Of a stretch of 64,000 nucleotides of DNA, positions 22,145-34,010 are shown in pieces. The position numbers and the translations under genes are program-made. The notes below the pieces were generated by a model, which saw only the letters and a program-made list of their open reading frames with translations, ran no database searches and was not told the DNA's origin. Position 1 is the stretch's first letter. The number at the start of each line of letters is the position of its first letter. The DNA is from Bromus sterilis (Eukaryota > Streptophyta > Magnoliopsida > Poales > Poaceae): assembly GCA_950022295.1 (NCBI GenBank), contig OX465597.1, forward strand, positions 61,615,016 to 61,679,015, read 5' to 3'.

Positions 22145-24110
22145 TCAAGACTTTTCACTCCTCTCACGGGCCGGAGCGTGGGTGAAGCCGCTGTCTTTCG
22201 TGATGGTCATGAATGAGCGGTCGCCCTCAGCCTGCAATCTTAGCATTGTATCTATTTCACGGTTGGACAGTTGATTGTTGAGGTAGAACTCCCCCGTGTT
22301 ACAAAGGACATCTTCAGAGATGATTCCTGCCAACTCCGACTGGATGCGAAAGAATTCTTGTCTGAGGTCGGCGTCTTGGATTTCCGACAAGCGTTCGGCC
22401 CAGTGCTTGAGATGAGCTGGCAGCGTAAGCTGCTGCTGGTCCCGTACGAACGCCCGCATGTGATGGATGGCGTAGTAGGCATCCTTCTGACCGCCAGGCG
22501 GCTGCTTAACGCAGTCGAACTTTGTTACGTGAGTGAACACATGCGCGCCGTACCTAACAATTTCCTTCTTGAAGGTGCCTCTCCAGATTTGGAGTAGCGC
22601 GAGAGAGCCTCATCGAGAACTTTCTTGATATTTGTGTAGTCTTTGTTCGACTCACGGTCCGGGTCCAAATACGTGGCCATGGAACATTTCGGGCTTAGAG
22701 CGATGAGTGTGCACTTTGTTTCATCACTGCACACAACACGGATGTTAGGAGGAAAAGAATGACCAAAATCTAAGCAACCTAATGTACGTTACGGGGACGT
22801 GAGGGGATGACTTACTCGGGAAAGTAAGGCACGAGGAAGTTGTCCTTATCCTTGTTCGCCAGAATGACGCCTTCGAGGTAATCACTAGCGAGTCGCCGGT
22901 CCCCGGAGCTGCACAAGAGCTTGGCACGCATGTAGAAGGGGTCGACCATAACGATGTCCGGGGTCTTGTCTCTAATGATCTGCATCTCCATACTGAGCGC
23001 AAATAGCCGAACGAATATGTAGTGCAGCGGAAAAAGGTGAAACATAGCGAAGATTTCATCAAACCGCAGGAAGATCAAACGTCCGATGTCGCAAGCAACA
23101 AAGCCCTTTCCCTCTGGCACCTTGGCGGTGAAAACTGGGTATGCCACATCATTCTCTCTGAGATGTCGCGTCTCTATATTCAGAACAATGTCATGCAGAC
23201 ACTTCATAGCACCGGTTGCAGCATCGAGCATTGCAGCAGATAGCATCGGCCTACCCGCCACATGCACCCTCGACATGATTCCGTCGGGTCTTGGTGGCCC
23301 GTCTTGAGCACGGATCGTCGGTGCCGGCTGGCTCGCAGTAGTGGGACCCTTCTTCCTTCTTGTCTGTCCCTTCTTCTTCGGATTCTCATGTAATGGGACC
23401 TTTACCTGCTCGGAGACCGCCTTCCTGAGTGTGTTGGGGCTGATAACATTTCGCGCCTCGGCCGTCTCAGCCTCGGTGAAGGCGGCAGCTGGAGGCGTCT
23501 CCTGAGAACTGAACAGTCGACGCTTATTGTTGGAATTCATCTCCGTGCTACGAGATGGGTGGGAGGAGTCTTTTGCACCAAGGTTGGGTTCTTGAGAACC
23601 AGGCGGGAAAAGGTCGTCCATGTCGCACCCACCGTGTTCCTCGAAGAAGTCATCGACACGGGCAAGTAGTGTGTTGGTGTTGGTGTTGCTCCGATCTTGT
23701 GCCACATCGATGTCCGTGGGGTGGTGGCCCGGATCAGCCGACGGCGTTGCAGCGGTCTTGCCATGGCTTGGCGCCGGCACGACTGGCTTTGCGGTGGAGT
23801 ATTTGCGCACCCCCAAACGAATCTGGCACTTCGGCCAAAGCAAGCTCCAGTTCAAGCAGCCGTGGTGGTCCATCACATCTTCATCCTTGGATCCAGGGGG
23901 TCGATAGGGAGGTAACAATTCGCCGTAGCCATCCAGCAACTGAATCAGTTGAACCTTATACACGTTGGTTGGCATCGGATTACCATGGAACACGCGGTTG
24001 CCCGGTTGAACGATTCTGCCCACGGCAACATCGACCAACTCCTCGTCCACGAAGTGCAGGAGAGTGCATGGAACGTTGGCGGTGCCCTGCGAAAACATGT
24101 AGGGCGTCAA
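22145..24110 (-). pseudogene. Ulp1-like (C48-fold) C-terminal part of the second CACTA gene
   Basis: The main frame (24110-22816) ends in DKDNFLVPYFP and is joined through an 89-bp GT-AG intron (22727-22815, donor GTAAGT, acceptor GTGCAG) to KCTLIALSPKCSMATYLDPD. A frameshift near 22580 then moves the frame to RGTFKKEIVRYGAHVFTHVT, KFDCVKQPPGGQKDAYYAIH and on to the stop at 22145. The block order (I/V-x-P-Y-F, T-L-I-x-L-x-P-K, Y-L-D-P, Q-P-P-G) follows the Ulp1/SENP-like domain found in many plant transposon proteins. The expected active-site His-Trp is Lys-Cys and the expected Asp-Cys-Gly is Lys-Asp-Ala, so a protease function looks lost irrespective of the frameshift. The N-terminal half is acidic and low in complexity. 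Confidence 0.6.
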
Positions 24111-24137
24111 GGATGCCCAGTCAAAGGCAAAAGGAGA

Positions 24138-24818
24138 TTAATTCATCGGCCGAGGCTTAGTTACCGTGATGGCGTCGAGCTCGGCTAATGTCGATGGACC
24201 GCCAACGGCGGGCGGGCATGTGACGGAGGGGGCGCTTGCTCCTGAGGTGCCGGGCGTTGGTGTTTTATGCTCCAATACTTGTGCTGCCGCCGGGGTCACA
24301 ACCGCATCCGCCGCCGGGGACACTGTCGCGGCCGCAGCCGGGGGCACCGTCCTGGCCGCCGCCGGCGTCACAAACGCATCCGCCGCCGGGTACACCAACG
24401 CGGCCGCCGCCGCTGTCGTCGCGTTGTGAGAGTTGCTACCCATGAAGCTGGGAATCGGGGGCAACCCCTCTTGACCGCTCGCAAGCCATTCTCGCATGAA
24501 CACAAACAAGGAATGCATCAGGTTGTTGAGCGCATGTCCAACTTGTTCTTCCACAATGCGTGGAATCTGCTCCATTTTTTCCTGGAGTTGTGCCTCCGAG
24601 CCGCTAGTGATTTTCTCCTTTCGCCTAGTGCTATAGTAGTCCGACCATTTTGTGGAACAGCCTTTGCCGGACACACGACCAGCTGACGACGGCTTACTAA
24701 GCTTATCCTTTTTCTTGAGTGTGTTGATCGCCCTATTTAAAGAGTTGCCCCAAGGGGCGATAGGCGGGGACCCCGCGCTGCTTCTTTCAGTTTCCTGCAC
24801 AAGGAACGCGGGGACCAT
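24138..24818 (-). pseudogene. Middle exon block of the second CACTA gene, Ala/Pro repeat
   Basis: The frame gives STKWSDYYSTRRKEKITSG, a coiled-coil-prone segment EEQVGHALNNLMHSLFVFM and then repeated VTPAAA / VSPAAD / VYPAAD units over about 60 residues. On the DNA the units appear as diverged CGCCGCCGGGG repeats (24280-24420). GTAC or GTAAC donor-like and CAG acceptor-like sites at both edges suggest an exon between the N-terminal and Ulp1-like blocks. The repeat is a likely linker. Confidence 0.5.
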
Positions 24819-24862
24819 TCAGAAATTTGGCTTCACTAATTTTAAAATGCAACCATATGGAG

Positions 24863-25794
24863 CTAATTTAACAGGGGGGAGGTATTCTTTACCAGAAGAC
24901 GCTCAAGCTCCTCCACCTTCGGATCCGCCGTAAGCTCCCCTGTTATCAGGTTCCTCTTGTACCGGGCCCTGACATAGTTATTGGTAGGCTTATCTCCGTA
25001 TTTTTTGAAGAGGGGCGGTAGGCCTTGTGGGGCATGCTCCGCGTCCTCCTTGTCCCATTTCGGTTCCGCCACTCTATAACCGTCGGGACCGAGTCTGTGG
25101 ACCCCTAAGTTCAATTCTCGCATACTTTTCCCCCACTGACTCGATTCACTGGTTGAGGTGTCCTCGCACTTGAGCTTGAACTCCTCGTAGTCAGTTTCGC
25201 TGATCGAAGGATTTTCCTCCTTGATCTTCTCGTAACTAACACCTTTACTAATCATTTTCTTCACCGTGCTTCTCCAAGTAGCCAGGGATGTGCTCATCTT
25301 CGTGAGGGCGGAACTGTTCACTTTATTCCCGTGGAGTTGTGTTTTTGCGAATTGAGCGGGGAACTTGTATCGGTTGTGAAGCTTCGTGAAGAGGAGGTTG
25401 CGTAAATTTGCTCGGTCAGGATGCCTTAGGTTCTCAGTGTTGATCGATACAGTGCCCTGGAGAATGCACCTGAGTTGTCCGGCGTACCCACCGACTAATT
25501 CTTTGGGCGCCGTTGGAAGCCCATTTTTGTCCACTTCGGTAAATTCCTCCTTGACGGTTCCTAGCTTGCTCGGGCGCCTCTCCTTTTTTGCTTCTTCGGT
25601 TGGCTGCCATCATCAGTGGCGGGATCGGCCTCGGCAGCACCACAATCATCCCCGCTAGCGGTTGTGTACTTGTGATCGGTAGAGTCATCCCCGATGCCGT
25701 CGTAGCGGGGTTGAGGTTGTGTATCATCGTCCATGCTCATCTCCCAATATTGCTTCTAGTGGTGCGAAATGGAGGCCTCGTCGTTGTCGGCCAT
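24863..25794 (-). pseudogene. N-terminal block of the second CACTA gene (plant En/Spm-type domain)
   Basis: The start is ATG at 25794 (MADNDEASISHH), followed after twelve codons by TAG at 25756-25758. Beyond further frame changes the frame 25534-24863 reads DKNGLPTAPKELVGGYAGQL, then NLLFTKLHNRYKFPAQFAK, LATWRSTVKKMISKGVSYEK and PLFKKYGDKPTNNYVRARYK. This is the pattern of the plant Ptta/En/Spm-type protein family that accompanies TNP2 in grass CACTA elements; its partner role, by analogy with TNPA, would be binding the subterminal repeats. Acidic N-terminus and a KKQKRR-like basic patch suggest a nuclear protein. The stop and frameshifts make this copy non-functional. Confidence 0.55.
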
Positions 25795-27540
25795 CTACAC
25801 CCACTAAATAGGATAAGAAAAAATGGTACTAGAGTGATTGGATGATATCAGGGTAGCTAGTATATCTATTCTTTTCACATTTAGAGGAAAACTGGAAAAG
25901 GAAAAATAAAAGTCAGGTTTTAGAAAATGTGGTCAAATGAATGATGTGCAACCAGAAAATAACTAGTCAATATAAATAACTAGAAAAAGTGCATGCAAAG
26001 CACCTTTTAGGTCAAGAAAATTAACAAAGGTCATGCACGAAATCATGGAAAAATTCGGCATGACCTTTGCTAATTTTCTTGAGCTAGGACCCCATTCTCA
26101 ACCGAAACGGAAATTAATCGACATTTGGGGAGAATGGGGTCATTATTTGTACCTGCACAAAAAAGGCCTACATATAGGCACAACAAGCATATATATAGGC
26201 ACAACCAGGTGCACAAAGGACAGGTGACAAAAGCATACAATATATAAATAGAACTGTGAACAGAACTAAGCTATGGTTTCACCAATGTAAAAAACATCGC
26301 CCACATGATACTAACAAATTCACGAAAAACCACCTAATATTTAAAAGTTGCAACCTACCAATGATACTAACCTATATAAAAGTTGCAACCTGCCTAGGCA
26401 ATGCAACTATAGAAGTATAACAAGGCCTTTCAACTTTACCTTTAATAGAAGAATGCTTCAAGTCCTCTTCCTGCAGCTATACAAATTGATTATGGTTAGT
26501 GCTTACTTAAAGAAGAGATGGCTTCAACAACAGAAGGAACTTTATTCTACATAGCAACAGAAAAAGGCCTACATATAGGCACAACAAGCATATACACTAG
26601 CTTCAGGTTCATTTGCTAAAACTGATTTTTTTTAGCAAAAGTATATGCTGCCTATGATATCATATTTAGCCAAAGAAATGAAGTTTAGAGTGCCATAGCT
26701 AAAATTAATCCGAAGCGATCTGCACATTTTAACAGTTATTAAAAATAAAAATCTATCATTAACAAGGCTACAGTTCTCAGAAGAAACCAAGGTGTATATC
26801 TGTTGTGGCATTGTTGCTGGCCAGCAGGTGTTCTAGATTTGCTGCCACAACTCTTTATCAGCGGTTTCGAAATTCAAATGCTCCATGCATGGTTCAGGAA
26901 GAGATGGGCCCTGATTCCATGCAGGATTGCAGAAGCAATGAAGGAAACATCCAATATGCAAAAGAGATGTAGTATTGTTTGCAAAAACATCTAATCTGGG
27001 GGTTCCCTAAAAGAACATCTAATCTGGGACTTGAAGAAGAAGATTGCAGAGACAAGGAAACATCTTATCTCATTTGCACAACAGTAAAGGCATGCACAGC
27101 CCCAGCCAGCCCTCACAAGGCTCACTTTTGGTAAGACAAGATTGATAAATCCAAATGTAAACAACTGTGAGCTTCAACATACAAAACACATGGCTTCAGT
27201 AACCAAACAACACCAGATCTTTTATCCAGTGTTTTTAGCTACAACTCATCATGCATGCATGCATGCATGCATGCTTGGTAGATCACTTTATCTTGCAAAT
27301 CTAGGAGTAACTAAACAAAACAAAACTAAACCTCTTCCAGCCCAGAAAAAAAATATATGGTTGGATGAACCACATTCTGTCACCAGTGCCAGGATGACAA
27401 GAGAGAAAAGAAGGTATAAATTATAGACTCTGACTATTGTCAAGTGTGGTGCTACTGAACACATACATATCAAGAATCAAGAGCACATGCATAATGTCAT
27501 AATGATTTTTTTAATCAAACACAATATTATGGGTTGGACA
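25795..27540 (-). other. AT-rich leader or intron of the second CACTA gene
   Basis: No coding frame is supported. The segment near 26034-26160 resembles 31935-32075 upstream of TNP2. An (ATGC)n microsatellite lies at about 27250-27274. Because a promoter-like region lies further upstream (27540-27960), this stretch may be a long 5' intron. Confidence 0.4.
27250..27274. repeat. (ATGC)n microsatellite
   Basis: Six successive ATGC units. Confidence 0.95.
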
Positions 27541-27749
27541 ATTACATGAACACAAAGTTGATCCAATCCTGTAGAAAATCCTCTTGCGGCGATAGGGAAA
27601 GAGAAGCGTGATTACCTCTTGCGGCGAAAGAGAATTGATCCCGGAGAGGCAGGGCAGTCGGCGGTGGCGCGGCTGGGAGATGGTGTGGGCGGCGGTGTGG
27701 ACGACGACGACAGACGGCGGTGAGTCCTGCAGAGAGAGGCGGAGGGGGC

Positions 27750-27819
<70 letters not shown>

Positions 27820-27960
27820 TGTGGGAGGATGGGCGCGGGGTCGCCGGACGGTCGCGGGGTCGCCGGAGGGTTGCCGAACGCAGAGGAGGGGCGCGGGGAG
27901 AAGTGTGGGGGTTAGGGTTTCGGGAGAGGGGAGAGGTGGGGATTACGGGGGTACGGGTTA
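27541..27960 (-). promoter_or_regulatory. GC-rich leader-like region of the second CACTA gene
   Basis: Read on the minus strand it contains CGAAACCCTAACCCC and a CT-rich, GC-rich stretch typical of plant 5' leaders. It is broken by a (TG)n tract of about 48 bp (27753-27800) and a (GA)n tract (27800-27817). The 187-codon frame across it is driven by these repeats and is not a gene. The promoter role is inferred from position upstream of the second gene. Confidence 0.4.
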
Positions 27961-28084
27961 CAATGGCGCACATTTGGTACGTGCGCCATAAGGTTAGTCG
28001 ATAACAATGGCGCACATTTGGTACGTGCGCCATAAGGTTTGTCGATAACAATGGCGCACTTTTGGCAAGGTGCGCCACTAACAT
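27961..28084. repeat. Internal copies of the CACTA subterminal motif
   Basis: Three successive units have the form AATGGCGCACATTTGGTACG then TGCGCCATAAGGTT, each an inverted pair of the subterminal motif. The first two units are nearly identical. They lie between the two main genes rather than at an end. Confidence 0.8.
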
Positions 28085-28363
28085 TAAAAAAAATGGTAGT
28101 CCCATCTTTTTTGCACTTTAAAAAAATTTATCTCAACCTTATCATAAACATACAAACACTTTAAAATAACCACATGGCATATCCATCTCTAAAATAATAT
28201 AATATTTAAAAAATCTCCAAAAATATAGGCAGCCCCATTTTTTGCACTTTTTAAAAATATATTATAATAATGACATATCAATATCTTCATAGAAAAATGA
28301 TACAAAATTCCCACATACACACACACGCGCGGCAGACACGTTGTGATTGGATCTTATTAGCTA
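28085..28363 (-). other. AT-rich 3' region of the TNP2 gene
   Basis: This AT-rich spacer lies between the TNP2 stop and the internal subterminal repeats. No open frame or RNA gene is visible. Confidence 0.4.
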
Positions 28364-31300
28364 TCATCTTTTCACAATCTTTTTGCCCTTCTTTTTCGCG
28401 TTTGCATAATTTAGCCCCGGAACCCCTTGATTTCTTCTCTTGAACGGGCGACCGCATTTAGGTAGGGTGGTCCTGCTTCTTCTTGTTTTGTATGCTACTG
28501 CATCATCGTTGTCGTCATCTTCAATCTTCGGGTAGCCGTAATTGTCGAATTCTTGCTCGTTGGCGGCTCCATCCATTCCGATGATGTTCCTTTTGCCTCT
28601 CCGCACGACAACACGGCTGGGCTTTGACGGGTCGGTAATGAAGAAGCATTGGTCCACTTGGCTAGCTAGTACCCATTTTGCGCGGTGACGTTTGCGTCCG
28701 CGGTCTTGGATTTGGCTTCGGGTATAACCATGGTGGTGAAATACCGGGTTTCTTTTACGATGCTCTTGGCCCACCTGACACGGAACATCGGCACCTTCTC
28801 TCCAGCGTAGCTGAGCTCCCAGATCTCCTCGATCCTTCTGTAGTATTTTTTCTTGGCGTTACCAGTGTAGGCTTCCATCGTTACCCCGGAGTTCTGATAA
28901 TCGCTCTTCATGTCCTTTTCCTCGGTGTAGAATGTGTAGCCGTTGATATTGTACGCTTGATATGTCATCAGGTTGTGCTCGGCGCCCTGTGACAAGGCGA
29001 ATACGAGTTTTTCTTCCTCGGAAGAGTCCTCATGTAAAGGGTACGATAGAAGATTGTCCATGAACCAACACGTGAAGCATGAGTTGTGCTCTTTGAGTAC
29101 ATCTCCGTCCGTCCACTGTTGGCCTCGGCCATTGTACGTCTTCTCAATTGAGGTTTTGTGCCCTACCACCCAACTATCGACCAAGTCAATGTGTTGCAGC
29201 GCGACTAGGTTTGCTCTTTCAAAGTCGGCGAGTCGATCCTGGAAGTCGACATGCATTTCGCGGCGACCCTTGCGGTGACCACATCCAGCGAGCCTGCCGA
29301 GGTGCCTGTTGACGGGCAGACCAACGGGGTTATCGATGCCTAGATAATTCGTGCGAAAGGAGATGCACTCTTCGGTCAGAAAGCCCTGGGCTATGCTTCC
29401 ATCTGGACGTGCCATGTTGCAAACGTATCCTTTGATCACACCATTCATCCTTTCGAACGGCATCATGCTGTGCAGGAACTTCGGCCCGAGTTGGATGATA
29501 TCATCCATGATATGGACGAGGAGATGCACCATGACGTCGAAGAATGCGGGCGGGAAGTATATCTCGAGCTCGCATAGTATCACCACGATCTCTTCTTGTA
29601 GCCTTCTGAGTTGCCTCACACCAACCGACAGATGACATATGACATCGAAAAAGTTGCATAGGCCAAATAGCGTTTCACGGACGTGGTCGTCCATGATCCC
29701 GCGCATTGCAACCGGAAGTAGCTGCGTCATCAGCACGTGACAGTCGTGAGACTTCATCCCGCTGAACCTCTGCTTCGCTGAGTCTAGGTATCTGCTGATC
29801 TTACCAGCGAAACCGTAAGGAAGTTTTATTCCTAGGAGGCAGTTGATAAACTGTTGGATCTCCTTCTGACTTAGAGTGAAGCACGCGGGGGGGGGCAGTA
29901 ATAATGTTCTCTCTGCTTCTTGGCCTTTTTGCCTTTGCGACGACTTTCCGTGTCCTCCGGTGGCTCATCATCATCATCATCGTCGTCGTCATCATCATCA
30001 TCATAATTAGGGCGGTTTGCGTGAAGCTCCTCCCTGATGCCCATTGATAGCAAGTCTGCCCTTTCTTTCGACCCATCTTTGGTCTTTTCTGGCATGTTGA
30101 GCAGGGTAGCAAGTAGACTCTCGCACACATTCTTCGTGATATGCATGACATCAAGGCTGTTTGGCACACCGAGGATGTTCCAGTAAGGCAAGTCCCAAAA
30201 AAAAGACCTCGTTTTCCATACCTTCAGCAGCGGCTCTGGAGCCTTTCTCTTAGAATTGATCTTTCCTGGCGGTGGGCACACTTTCCAATTTTTCAACAGC
30301 ATGTCTATTTCGGTGCCGCTCCTCCTACGTGGGGCCTTTCGGGGTTCGGCTGTTCCATCGAACAGATCATTGCGTTTTCTACATGGGTCATTGTGAGGAA
30401 GCCATCTTCGATGTCCCATGAACACGGTTTTTGAAGACCCGGGATCCTTAGGTAGCTGGTGATACGTTGTGTCGTCCATGCACCTAGCGCATCCACAGTG
30501 TCCGTGGACCACCTGCCCCGCGACATATCCTAAACCGAGATAGTCGTGCACCGTCGTGAGCAGTGCGGATTTCATAGGGAAATATGTTTCTTCTAGAGCG
30601 TCCCACGTATTGACTGGCGTTCTCCATAGCGTATCTAGCTCCTCTTTCAGGAGCCCCGGATACATACTGAGGTCGTTTCCTGGTTGTTTCGGCCCTTCAA
30701 TTAGCACACTCATATGCATGTACTTCCTCTTCATGCACTCCCAGGGGGGATGTTGTACATGCACACAAACAATGGCCAGGTGCTATGTGTGCCGCTCTGG
30801 TTGCCGAAAGGATTGACTCCATCGGTGCTCGCGACCAACACTACGTTCCTTGGATCCTTCCCAAAGTCCTCCTCGAAGTTCAACGCCTCCCACTGGGTCC
30901 CATCAGAAGGGTGACTCAACATCTTGTCTTTTTCTGGATCATTTTATTCAGCTTCTTCCTTTTGTTGCTTCCTGTCCGCATGCCAACGCATGAGCTTAGC
31001 TTGCTTAGGGTCCGCGAAATAACGCTGCAGACGAGGAATGATCGGAAAGTACCACGCCGTTTTTTGAGGAGCTTTCTTCTTCTTGTATCGACTGGCGCCG
31101 CACTTCGGACATACGGTAGAATCCGCGTACTCATGCCGATAAATGATGCAATCATTAACACAGACATGGTATCTAACATGCGGTAAATCCAGAGGACACG
31201 CGATTTTCTTCGCCTCATTGAAACTGGTCGGGCACGTGTTCCCCTTGGGAAGACGGTCTTGCCAGAATGACATGTTTTCGTCGAAGCATGTGTCAGTCAT

Positions 31301-31717
31301 TTTTTGTTTTACTTTCATCTCCAGAGCCATGAGCGCTACTTTCAGGCGGGTATCCTCGGGATTGCATCCTTCATACAATGGAGTAACCGCGTCCATCTCA
31401 AGTTGATTCAGCTTGGCTTTCTCTTGGGCGGCAGATCTTGCGTTATTACTCGCCTGGTTCAGAAGCAACTCCTGAAGATGAGGGTCCTACACCCAATCCA
31501 TCGACGATGGTCCATCATCGCCATCTTCTCCGGCATCTTCATCTTCATGATCATGTCTGGCATCTTCTACATGATGATTGTGTCCTGCATCGTGATCATG
31601 TCCGGGAGATTCTTCGTCTTCTCGCCCACCCTCGGCGCTATTTCTGCTTACTGTTGCCTGGCCACCCTGGACTAATTCATAATCTTCTTCATCACCTTGC
31701 CACCGATAGCCATCCAT
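28364..31717 (-). pseudogene. CACTA transposase, TNP2 family, disrupted
   Basis: The start is taken at the ATG at 31717 (MDGYRWQGDEED), after an upstream open stretch without ATG. In order follow an acidic N-terminus; CPKCGASRYKKKK zinc-ribbon-like; WYFPIIPRLQRYF; LMRWHADR; STDGVNPFG; HSTWPLFVCMYNIPP; GPKQPGND; FMGHRRWLP; SLDVMHITKNV; a run of twelve Asp; MKSHDCHVLM; MPFERMNGVIKGY; and WVLASQVDQCFF. This is the layout of TNP2 with its DUF4218 and DUF4216 tail; the Asp and Glu in STDG, LDVMH and FERMNG are plausible catalytic residues. Lesions: TAG at 31487-31489, TAA at 30944-30946, a frameshift in a G6 run (30744-30749), another in a G9 run (29887-29895) and a third near 28675. It would cut and join the element ends if intact. 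Confidence 0.85.
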
Positions 31718-32233
31718 GGAACCAGGCGTGAGCAGGTGCCCCTTTATAGTTTTTGAATCCGGGTCCAAAAGGCACTTCGGCTTTCATCTTCGACTCTGAC
31801 ATCTTATCTCCGTCTCGTTCTTTTGAATCATCTCGGCCTTCGCGGAGCTCAAAAACCTATCCACGATGCATCCGGTCATCTTGCGAACCATGGTCGCCTG
31901 CGGGGCATAGAGCAAAACGATATTTTAGAACCAAAAAAAATTGGCATGACCTTGCCTAATTATTAGGACAAAAAAGAATGCAAAGTGTGCCAAATTTTTG
32001 CCGAAACGGAAATGAATCAACATTCCGGCAAAATATTGGAAACTATCGCATATGTGAGGTACCTGCAAACACACATGTACATACATATCCCATGATCATC
32101 ACACATCCATTATCACAACACACATACATATATACCCCATGATCATCACATCACACCACACATATACACCGACAAAAAGTGTGTTAGAGAGAGAACAAAC
32201 TAGATCTACACAACAATAAAGAGAGATACCTTT
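31718..32233 (-). other. TNP2 5' leader region
   Basis: On the minus strand this is the sequence upstream of TNP2. It is AT-rich with CA-rich stretches and no long frame. The block at 31935-32075 resembles 26034-26160 upstream of the second gene, including CCGAAACGGAAAT and GGTACCTGCA-like phrases. The Sirevirus inserted just beyond it at 32238. Confidence 0.45.
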
Positions 32234-32238
32234 CTTAC
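32234..32238. other. Sirevirus target-site duplication CTTAC, left copy
   Basis: CTTAC precedes the LTR start TGTAAGTTC and recurs at 33526-33530 and 60923-60927. Confidence 0.85.
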
Positions 32239-33525
32239 TGTAAGTTCAAGTATGTGATCAGAGGGGGAGGGGGTGAATGATCACTTCAAAAAATTTCATG
32301 AAACTATGAAGTGAAGCATAACTTAACAGCAGAAGAGTTTCAACACAAAGGTAAACATCGAAGCAAAACATGATTGAAGCATAACGTAGCGAATCAATAG
32401 CATTGAATCAATTGCATTGAAGCAAATCACTGAAGCAATTGATAAACTGAATGTAAGTGCGGAAAGTAAAACGAACTCTTGACTCGGCTATGTTTGTTCG
32501 ACCAGTTCACACTCTGCAAAGTGCTACGTCTGGTTGGAGGGACTTGTGATTGAACACAGGAGCTAACCTCTCTCCGTCTGTATCTCCACTGCACCAATCT
32601 CCTTGAGCTTGGTCAGTTCTTCACTCGTGGTTGATTATTGAGGAAATCACCGAAACCTTTGACAAACTGGACTTCGAGGCGACAATAACTCTTCGCTCTC
32701 TGAAGAACAACTCTCTAACCGTCTAGGAGAATTGCAGTTCTCCAAGATAAAAAGTCTAGCAAACTTCTTCCTAAGTCATAATGAATCAACTCAGATCAAT
32801 AGGACTTATGCTTCTGTGGATGGGTTTTTTATATGCTTCGGTGGGGTTGCCCTCTCTCTCTCCTGTGTAGGGAATCAATCTTGGAGCAGCCAGCCCGCCA
32901 ATGAGGGCTGGGGTGGCGTATTTATAGGTGGCAATCCCTAGGTGCGAAATGACTGAAGTGACCCGATGTGATAGCTTGACACCTGTCTCCAACGGTCATA
33001 TTTCCAATCAAAGGCGCAACTTTACTTGAGGTCCAAGTAAAGCTGACTCACGGACTTGGTTCTGCTTCAGGAGCTGAAAGAACTAAGTCTTCGTTGGTGA
33101 AGCATTACCTAGCGCACATGAGATTTCTTCGACTCTGGTTACTCACTGGTTTGGATTCGATCTGAGTCTTTTCATCAAAACCTTCGGAGTACATTTACTA
33201 AACCCCTCTTGATAGTACGGTTTTTCCTACGACGCAAAGAAGTAAAAAGAACTACGCAAAAACAACTAAGTCTTGCACCATCTTGATCATCTTCTTCGAT
33301 GAGACGAGCTTCAGGATTCCTTATCTTTTTAGGGGTCGACATCCGTGATGAGCTTCACTCCAGAGGATGTGCTTCGGTAAAAGTATAAATCTTCGTTGAA
33401 GCTTTATCACCAACCTATAACTTCAGGAACCTAACCATCTGTTTCACACTAGAAAACTTGTTAGTTCCTCTACTGTTTTGACCAACAATATCCAAAACTC
33501 TTGAGGGCATAACTTTGCTCTTACA
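32239..33525 (-). repeat. Sirevirus LTR, left copy, flanked by both TSD copies
   Basis: TGTAAGTTCAAG to TTTGCTCTTACA, 1,287 bp. CTTAC is present directly on both sides, so locally this looks like a solo LTR. The internal region is not joined to it; a slice of CACTA end lies between. Confidence 0.9.
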
Positions 33526-33911
33526 CTTACCAATGAAAAAAGGAGATACAACTACTTATTTTGGGTAGATCTATGGTGCAAATAAGGTGAGGAGAAGGAA
33601 GGAACCGAGAGAAGCTTGTTTGAGGTGGGGAAAGTGAGTGTGGTGTGCTGCAAAAACATCTAGCTACTCCCAGAGTTAGTAATGGCGCACCTCATCAAAT
33701 ATGCGCCATTACTAACTCTGGGACAGGCGGTCCCAGCTGGCCAGAGGGGGGACCAGAATAGCAATGGCGCACATCCCAGAAGTGCGCCATTAGAGTTATA
33801 CACTTAGTAATGGCGCACTTCCCCAATATGCTCTCTTGCCATGTCATCAGGCCTAGGCCCACCCCTCCCCTGACTTAGCAATGGCGCACATCCCAGAAGT
33901 GCGCCATCACA
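33526..33911. repeat. Duplicated slice of CACTA right end inside the Sirevirus
   Basis: CTTACCAATG through to TGCGCCAT repeats 60923-61306 with about six substitutions. It includes the AATGGCGCAC subterminal motifs. It ends abruptly at a join with LTR sequence. Confidence 0.88.
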
Positions 33912-34010
33912 GAACCTAACCATCTGTTTCACACTAGAAAATTTGTTAGTTCCTCTACTGTTTTGACCAACAATATCCAAAACTCTTGAGGGCATAACTT
34001 TGCTCTTACA
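33912..34010 (-). repeat. Second, partial Sirevirus LTR end
   Basis: From CAGAACCTAACCATCTG to GCTCTTACA it repeats the last 99 bp (plus-strand sense) of the LTR and leads straight into the internal purine tract. It is the remnant of the original 3' LTR that borders the internal region. Confidence 0.85.

Noticed and set aside
23555..24160. 201-codon plus-strand frame
   Set aside because: It is the shadow of the minus-strand Ulp1-like gene.
27542..28105. 187-codon minus-strand frame with a His-Thr run
   Set aside because: It is produced by the (TG)n microsatellite and subterminal repeats.
32239..33525. Solo LTR as an independent insertion
   Set aside because: The TSD and the following CACTA slice are identical in kind to those at 60923, so it belongs to the same insertion event followed by rearrangement.
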